Below, one piece after another: positions 5,500-6,295 of a stretch of DNA of 6,295 nt. Position 1 is the stretch's first letter. The number at the start of each line of letters is the position of its first letter. A program made the position numbers and the translations under genes. Under the pieces are notes generated by a model. It had not been told where the DNA came from. It did not search any database and was given only the letters and a program-made list of their open reading frames with translations. Origin of the DNA: Acidobacteriota bacterium (GTDB lineage Bacteria > Acidobacteriota > Terriglobia > Terriglobales > Acidobacteriaceae); NCBI GenBank assembly GCA_003225615.1, contig QIAS01000132.1, positions 1-6,295 on the forward strand. The letters are read 5' to 3'.

Positions 5500-6295
5500 T
5501 TATCCGGCTAGTAACGCGTCTGTGGGACGAGCGGCTGGGATTGTCTTTACTGGGAGCGTTGCCTTTACCGTGGTGCCCTTGGGCGTGTGGGCGATTTCCA
5601 GTTGGCCTCCTAGTTGACGAACTCTTTCGCGCATTCCTCGAATGCCTACTCCGAGCAGTTCGGGAGCTTGGCTGACTGTGCGAATCGCGTCGGGCAGTGT
5701 GGGCTGCCCGCAATCTTTTATCTCGAGAACTACCCGGTGGCCCTCAAGCACCATGCGAACGCTGGCGGTGGCGCTGCCAGAGTGACGATGCACGTTGCTC
5801 AAGCTCTCTTGCAAAATGCGGAAGAGTGCGATTTCGACGTCTTCCGGCATGCGTGCGAGCTTGGGCGGCAGCGAAAGGTGAACCCGGATGCGGCTGCGGC
5901 GGACGAACCCATCTACGTACCATTGCACGGCGGAGCGCAAGCCGACTTCGTCCAGCAGGGGCGGGTGCAGCAGATAAGAGAGAGTACGGAGGTCGGTGGT
6001 TATTTCTTTCGCCAGGTTGGCGCAACTGTTGAGAGCGGATTGGGATTGGGGCGAGAACTGGGCGGCGTTTTGTTGCAGCAGTGCGATGTCGAGGGCGAGA
6101 CCAGCTACTTTTTGTCCCGTGCTGTCGTGGAGGTCGCGGGCAATGCGGCGGCGCTCTTCGTCCTGTAGTTGCAGCAGACGTCCGGATAGCTGGCGGAGGG
6201 ACTCTTCATCGCGGCGGAGTGCCTCTTCCGCGCGGACTCGTTGTGCAACTTCATTGAGCAGGGCTTGGTTGGTCTGCGCAAGTTGCTGTTCTTTG
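5500..6295 (-). CDS. Sensor histidine kinase, HisKA_3 and HATPase_c (N-terminus outside window)
   Basis: The - strand frame is open from the right edge to the TAA at 5502-5500, giving 264 C-terminal residues. The TTG near 5940 is an internal leucine codon, since conserved sequence continues upstream of it. In order: a charged, heptad-like coiled coil (visible 1-45), the HisKA_3 H-box DEERRRIARDLHDSTGQ (45-61) with phospho-acceptor H56 (codon at 6127-6129), the dimerisation helix pair ending in LSYLLHPPLLDEVGL, and a HATPase_c domain with N-box ILQESLSNVHRHS (E163, N167), G1-like IKDCGQ (192-197) and G2 GVGIRGMRERV (215-225). This is the NarX/DegS/LiaS class, which phosphorylates NarL/FixJ-type regulators. 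The G1 box has Gln where the second Gly of DxGxG is usual. The sensor domain and any partner regulator lie outside the window; no regulator gene follows it. It is convergent with the two-TM gene. Confidence 0.95.
   Translation of the reverse strand, partial: KEQQLAQTNQALLNEVAQRVRAEEALRRDEESLRQLSGRLLQLQDEERRRIARDLHDSTGQKVAGLALDIALLQQNAAQFSPQSQSALNSCANLAKEITTDLRTLSYLLHPPLLDEVGLRSAVQWYVDGFVRRSRIRVHLSLPPKLARMPEDVEIALFRILQESLSNVHRHSGSATASVRMVLEGHRVVLEIKDCGQPTLPDAIRTVSQAPELLGVGIRGMRERVRQLGGQLEIAHTPKGTTVKATLPVKTIPAARPTDALLAG

Noticed and set aside
5500..5940. The kinase treated as a complete 146-residue protein starting at TTG 5940
   Set aside because: The - strand frame continues without a stop to the window edge and encodes the HisKA_3 domain and coiled coil, so the TTG is an internal leucine codon.
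5614..6168. A 184-codon open frame on the + strand at the right end
   Set aside because: It is the antisense shadow of the histidine kinase, whose H-box, N-box and G2 box are all read on the - strand.

Overview
The window reads as an ordinary stretch of bacterial chromosome with moderately high GC. The most likely source is a member of the Acidobacteriota (Terriglobales/Koribacter-like). That assignment is an inference from the overall feel of the proteins, an intergenic repeat of the CCACAGAGGACAC type, and the degenerate GGCTT-type repeat; no rRNA or other phylogenetic marker is present. Seven protein genes are supported: six on the + strand and one on the - strand that runs off the right edge. 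I see no tRNA, rRNA, CRISPR array, insertion sequence or phage gene.

Left block (1-1672): the 3' end of enolase (eno), a DUF2971-type protein of unknown function, and a small secreted DUF2059 protein. The gaps are 13 and 20 nt, so these three are probably one transcript. After an 86-nt gap comes gpmI (1759-3366), the cofactor-independent phosphoglycerate mutase. GpmI and enolase catalyse consecutive steps of lower glycolysis (3PG to 2PG to PEP), so the two glycolytic genes bracket two genes with no obvious glycolytic role.

Middle block (3367-4448): a 98-nt spacer carrying a repeat-like hairpin precedes a D-2-hydroxyacid dehydrogenase with an intact catalytic Arg-Glu-His set but an Arg where NAD-dependent relatives carry an acidic residue.

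Right block (4449-6295): a 268-nt, locally AT-rich spacer with a weak promoter candidate leads to a two-TM protein of unknown function whose extracytoplasmic domain looks like a beta-sandwich. It converges on a - strand sensor histidine kinase of the NarX/DegS/LiaS type (HisKA_3 plus HATPase_c). The kinase reading frame stays open from 5500 to the right edge, so it is a 5'-truncated gene, longer than the ATG/TTG-delimited ORF inside it. The 105-nt convergent gap holds a degenerate heptamer tandem repeat.

I do not see a clear undescribed multi-gene system. The leads most worth following are the DUF2971 gene inside the glycolytic cluster, the unknown two-TM protein, and the two intergenic repeats.
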